Positions 15,945 to 18,595 of a DNA stretch of 18,595 nucleotides are shown here, piece after piece. A program made the translations under genes and the position numbers. The notes under the pieces are model-generated. The model did no database searches, was not told the DNA's origin, and saw nothing but the letters and a program-made list of their open reading frames with translations. Positions within the stretch are counted from its first letter, which is position 1. Each line of letters begins with the position of its first letter. The stretch comes from an uncultured Prevotella sp. (GTDB lineage Bacteria; Bacteroidota; Bacteroidia; Bacteroidales; Bacteroidaceae), in contig CAJKDU010000046.1 of assembly GCA_905198745.1 (NCBI GenBank), positions 1-18,595 on the forward strand, in the 5' to 3' direction.

Positions 15945-16700
15945 TTACTCTTGTTTTCCGGCATTGGCCTTGAGAAAAGCTTCGGCCCTTTCCAAGTCTT
16001 GGGGCGTGTCTATGCCCACGGTCTCCACGTCGGTGAGTCCCACCTTGATGCGATAGCCGTTCTGAAGCCATCTCAACTGCTCCAGACTTTCCGCCTTCTC
16101 AAGGCTCGACTGCGGCAGACGGGTCAGCTCGGCGAGCACTTCGCGACGGTAGGCATAGAGTCCGAGATGCTTGAGGAAAGGGTAGTGGAGGAGCCATTCG
16201 CCCTCTTCCACACCTCTTATGAAAGGAATGACACTCCGACTGAAGTACATGGCGCACTGTCGGTTGTCGAGTACAATCTTGGGCGAATTGGGGTTTTTCA
16301 TGGCTTCCACGCTTTCAAACGGCTTGCCGAGCGTAGCTATTTGTGTGTCGGGGTCGTCGAAACAGCGGCACACCGACTCTATCTGTGACCGCTGGATGAA
16401 CGGCTCGTCACCCTGCACATTGACAATCACGTCTGCCTGGCAACCGAGTTTCTCCACGGCCTCCTCTATTCTGTCAGTGCCGCTCTTGTGGTCCGTGCGT
16501 GTCATCACCGCCTTGCCGCCGAAGCCTTCCACCGTCTGGAAGATGCGTTCGTCGTCGGTGGCCACGTAGGCATCGTCGAGTACGGCCGACACCTGTTCAT
16601 ACACGCGCTGGATGACGGGCTTTCCGCCCAACAAGGCCAGAGGCTTTCCCGGAAAGCGAGACGAGGCATATCTGGCTGGTATAATACCTGTAAATTTCAT
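15945..16700 (-). CDS. kdsB: 3-deoxy-manno-octulosonate cytidylyltransferase KdsB
   Basis: KdsB activates Kdo with CTP to CMP-Kdo, the donor for the inner core of lipopolysaccharide, in the cytoplasm. The nucleotide-binding segment IIPARYASSRFPGKPL (6-21) and NVQGDEP (94-100, with D98 a likely magnesium ligand) are diagnostic. HLGLYAYRR and ESLEQLRWL further on also belong to the family. The length of 251 residues is standard. It is transcribed from its own promoter at about 16725, divergently from the MORN gene. The gene shows that the organism makes Kdo-containing LPS. Confidence 0.97.
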   Translation of the reverse strand: MKFTGIIPARYASSRFPGKPLALLGGKPVIQRVYEQVSAVLDDAYVATDDERIFQTVEGFGGKAVMTRTDHKSGTDRIEEAVEKLGCQADVIVNVQGDEPFIQRSQIESVCRCFDDPDTQIATLGKPFESVEAMKNPNSPKIVLDNRQCAMYFSRSVIPFIRGVEEGEWLLHYPFLKHLGLYAYRREVLAELTRLPQSSLEKAESLEQLRWLQNGYRIKVGLTDVETVGIDTPQDLERAEAFLKANAGKQE

Positions 16701-16721
16701 AATTTCTGTCGTTAATCACCG

Positions 16722-16729
16722 CAAAATTA
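16722..16729 (-). promoter_or_regulatory. -7 box of the kdsB promoter
   Basis: The minus strand reads TAATTTTG, a full match to the Bacteroidota -7 consensus TAnnTTTG, 21 nt before the kdsB ATG. A TTTA run about 21 nt upstream is only a weak -33 candidate. The box implies a very short leader for kdsB. Confidence 0.6.
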
Positions 16730-16793
16730 ATGAATATCTTGGAAAATAGCTAAAAAAACGTGGTTGAATGTAAACAATATCGGAATAAATTAT

Positions 16794-16801
16794 TACTTTT
16801 G
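16794..16801 (+). promoter_or_regulatory. -7 box of the MORN gene promoter
   Basis: TACTTTTG is a full match to TAnnTTTG, 30 nt before the chosen GTG start at 16832. No good -33 box stands 19-21 nt upstream; the nearest TTG (16764-16766) is 27 nt away. If this box is used, transcription begins near 16808 and the farther upstream GTG codon at 16760 cannot be a start. Confidence 0.5.
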
Positions 16802-16831
16802 GGGGTGAAATTAGAAAAACAGAATCGAAAC

Positions 16832-17941
16832 GTGAACAACAACTTAATATTATTCCTCCTTCTTCTCTTTCCATCGGCATCCTTCGCCCAGAAGATCACA
16901 CTCGGCTCCTGTACCACGCGCGACAACGGTCAGTACAAGGGCGAGATGGTGTGCGGCAAACCTCATGGCAAGGGACAAACGGTCTTCAAGAACGGCGACG
17001 TGTATGAAGGCGAATACGTGAAAGGCAAGCGCCAAGGCTTTGGCGTCTACACATTCTCCGACGGCGAAAAGTATGAAGGACAGTGGTTCCAGGACCAGCA
17101 GCACGGAAAAGGCACCTACTACTTTGCCAACAACAACAAGTATGTGGGTCTGTGGTTCCGCGACTATCAGCAGGGCCACGGCGTCATGTACTACTACAAC
17201 GGAGACAAGTATGAGGGCGACTGGTTTCAAGACCACCGCAACGGACACGGCAAGTACACCTTTGCCGGCGGCGCCTATTATAACGGCCTTTGGCTCAACG
17301 ACAAGAAAGAAGGCAAGGGCGTGTTCGATTGGGGCGACGGCACCACCTACGACGGCATGTGGAAGGACAACCAGCGGTCGGGCAAAGGCGTGAACCGCTA
17401 TGCCGACGGCGATGTCTACACCGGCGAATGGCTCAACGACATACAGAACGGCAAGGGCATCTACAAGTTCCAGAACGGCGATGTGTATGAAGGCGACTAC
17501 GTGCAGGGCGAACGTACCGGCATGGGCATATTCCGCTATCAGAACGGCGACAGATACACAGGCCACTTCAGCGAAGGCGACAAAGAGGGACATGGCACCC
17601 TGCAGTGGAAGAACGGCGACGTGTATGACGGCGACTGGAAGGGCGACACTCAGAATGGCCACGGCAAGCTCACCAAGAAAAACGGCGACGTATACGATGG
17701 GCAGTTCAAGAACGGAGTGCTCGACGGAGAAGTCATCATCCACTTTGCCGACGGCTCCAAGTTCAAGGGCACCTATCGGGCAGGCAAGCGCAACGGTGCT
17801 GCCATAGAGGAATCGAAAGACGGAGTGCGCTTTGAAGGCAACTATGTGGACGACCAGCGCGACGGCAAGTTCGTGGAAAAAGACCGCAACGGACAGATTA
17901 CGGCTCGCGGCACCTACAACATGGGCTACCGACAGGAATGA
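16832..17941 (+). CDS. secreted MORN-repeat protein
   Basis: The 369-residue product has a signal peptide (MNNNLILFLLLLFPSASFA, cleavage before QK) and then 14 consecutive MORN repeats of exactly 23 residues each (residues 32-353), with consensus G-D-x-Y-x-G-x-W/Y plus a central x-G-x-G, and a short partial repeat at the end. It is therefore likely periplasmic or surface-exposed. MORN arrays form elongated beta-hairpin rods, linked in other systems to membrane or protein contacts; no specific function can be read from the sequence. I chose GTG at 16832: it gives a clean signal peptide and lies downstream of the promoter box. The longest frame begins at GTG 16760 and would put 24 charged residues ahead of the signal peptide. 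The next gene starts 36 nt after the stop and may be co-transcribed. Confidence 0.85.
   Translation: MNNNLILFLLLLFPSASFAQKITLGSCTTRDNGQYKGEMVCGKPHGKGQTVFKNGDVYEGEYVKGKRQGFGVYTFSDGEKYEGQWFQDQQHGKGTYYFANNNKYVGLWFRDYQQGHGVMYYYNGDKYEGDWFQDHRNGHGKYTFAGGAYYNGLWLNDKKEGKGVFDWGDGTTYDGMWKDNQRSGKGVNRYADGDVYTGEWLNDIQNGKGIYKFQNGDVYEGDYVQGERTGMGIFRYQNGDRYTGHFSEGDKEGHGTLQWKNGDVYDGDWKGDTQNGHGKLTKKNGDVYDGQFKNGVLDGEVIIHFADGSKFKGTYRAGKRNGAAIEESKDGVRFEGNYVDDQRDGKFVEKDRNGQITARGTYNMGYRQE
16925..17890 (+). repeat. fourteen 69-bp MORN-coding repeats
   Basis: The coding array is 14 units of 69 bp without a single-codon insertion or deletion. Words such as AACGGCGACGTGTATGA and AACGGCGATGTGTATGAAGG recur at the start of several units, for example near 16990, 17474 and 17612. 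Such near-identical stretches could allow copy-number change by recombination or slippage, while most units have diverged in the rest of their length. Confidence 0.85.
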
Positions 17942-17977
17942 CAACAACAAACTAATCCATAAAAAAACTACAAAAAA

Positions 17978-18427
17978 ATGATTATCGACACAATTGAAAA
18001 TCTCAAGAAGTACGAGAGTGTGAACCCTCTTTTTAAAGAGGTAGTGAAGTTTATCAGCGAAAACGACCTCAACAGCCTTGAGGCCGGCAAGCACTATATC
18101 GTTGACAAGGACCTCTTTGTCAACATCACTGATGCCAAGGGACGCGCCAAGGAAGCTGCCACCATCGAGACACACAAGAACATGATCGACATCCAGATTC
18201 CGCTCGACGGCAACGAGACCTTCGGCTATACGCCCACAGAGGACCTGCCCGAACTCGAATACAACGCCGAGAAAGACATCACCAAGTATGGCGACCTCAT
18301 GGCACAGAGCTACATCACCTGCCGTCCCGGCATGATGGCTATCTTCTTCCCACAGGACGGTCACGCTCCCTGCATCTCTGACAAGGAGACCATCCACAAG
18401 GCTATCTTCAAGGTGAAGGTTTGCTAA
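17978..18427 (+). CDS. YhcH/YjgK/YiaL-family protein (DUF386)
   Basis: The 149-residue protein matches the length and pattern of the YhcH/YjgK/YiaL family, small cupin-fold proteins. Members include sugar anomerases such as the E. coli sialic-acid anomerase YhcH and EbgC. The putative metal site is visible: E64 and H66 in TIETHKNMIDIQ and H129 in FFPQDGHAPC. A sugar epimerase or anomerase role is possible, but no sugar-catabolism genes lie nearby to point to a substrate. The ATG at 17978 follows an A-rich leader (CTACAAAAAA) typical of Bacteroidota starts. It is probably in one transcript with the MORN gene. Confidence 0.88.
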   Translation: MIIDTIENLKKYESVNPLFKEVVKFISENDLNSLEAGKHYIVDKDLFVNITDAKGRAKEAATIETHKNMIDIQIPLDGNETFGYTPTEDLPELEYNAEKDITKYGDLMAQSYITCRPGMMAIFFPQDGHAPCISDKETIHKAIFKVKVC

Positions 18428-18438
18428 ATCACTACGGA

Positions 18439-18520
18439 CGGACAGGCTTGAAACGACAGCGGTTTGGTCTGCATCTCATGTGGACAGACCGGCCTTTCAT
18501 AGCCTGTCCGCCTTCTTTCA
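18439..18520 (+). terminator. double-stem structure after the YhcH-family gene, probable terminator
   Basis: A perfect 10-bp outer stem, CGGACAGGCT (18439-18448) with AGCCTGTCCG (18501-18510), encloses a second perfect 6-bp hairpin, GGTCTG (18466-18471) with CAGACC (18485-18490). The sequence after it, CCTTCTTTCA, is pyrimidine-rich but not a clean T run. The position 11 nt after the stop codon favours a terminator; the two-level fold is larger than usual. Confidence 0.5.
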
Positions 18521-18551
18521 TCCCGTGATCCTTATTTCCTAATTAGTACTG

Positions 18552-18568
18552 ATGCGATAAAATCGCAT
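18552..18568. promoter_or_regulatory. 17-bp palindrome ATGCGAT-AAA-ATCGCAT
   Basis: Perfect 7-bp arms flank a 3-bp centre. It lies in AT-rich sequence near the right edge of the window, followed by GGTTATTAAAATTC. It could be an operator for a gene beyond the window or a small hairpin; no T run follows on the plus strand. The nearby sequence does not decide between these. Confidence 0.35.
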
Positions 18569-18595
18569 GGTTATTAAAATTCATCAAATAAAGTG

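Noticed and set aside
16850..18397. 515-codon open frame on the minus strand, hydrophobic, across the MORN and YhcH-family genes
   Set aside because: It is the antisense of two well-supported genes. Its repetitive Val/Ala/His-rich product follows from the MORN repeats and GC-rich codon use, and it spans the gap between the genes without any family match.

Overview
The window looks like a chromosomal segment of a Bacteroidota bacterium, most likely a Prevotella-type member of the Bacteroidales. The reasons are promoter boxes matching the Bacteroidota -7 consensus TAnnTTTG upstream of kdsB and the MORN gene (and a near match upstream of the thiamin operon), A-rich leaders with weak or no Shine-Dalgarno sequences, a thiS-E-G-C-F-H-tenI-type gene order, an AddAB-type recombination pair, a DUF5686-like outer-membrane barrel, and kdsB, which implies an LPS-bearing Gram-negative envelope. 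The genus is inference; no rRNA or marker gene is present.

Layout. Positions 1-445 hold no convincing gene, only a degenerate tandem array of exact 22-bp period (93-180) and two hairpins (314-364 and 421-443) that probably end transcription of the thiamin operon. Positions 446-7358 form a minus-strand thiamin operon: promoter, TPP riboswitch, a long leader with a strong hairpin, then thiS, thiE, thiG, thiC, thiF, thiH and a fused tenI-like/thiD gene. ThiC makes the pyrimidine (HMP-P). ThiS, ThiF, ThiH and ThiG make the thiazole. The TenI-like domain may aromatise the thiazole product, the ThiD domain phosphorylates HMP-P, and ThiE joins the two halves. The final kinase (ThiL) is not in the window.

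Positions 7447-15712, also minus strand, carry a DUF5686-like outer-membrane barrel gene followed closely by addA and addB, which encode a helicase-nuclease for double-strand break repair. A second 22-bp array (15756-15887), related to the first, lies between this group and kdsB (15945-16700, minus). kdsB and a plus-strand secreted MORN-repeat protein (16832-17941) are transcribed divergently from a short shared promoter region. The MORN gene is followed by a YhcH/YjgK/YiaL-family gene and a double-stem structure that probably terminates transcription.

The points most worth following up are the two related 22-bp-period intergenic arrays, the tenI-thiD fusion whose first domain lacks ThiE catalytic residues, a ThiF without any of the family's zinc or sulfur-transfer cysteines, and the unusual leader hairpin after the riboswitch. 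I see no mobile element, CRISPR array, tRNA or rRNA. I did not find a clearly new defence or metabolic system.
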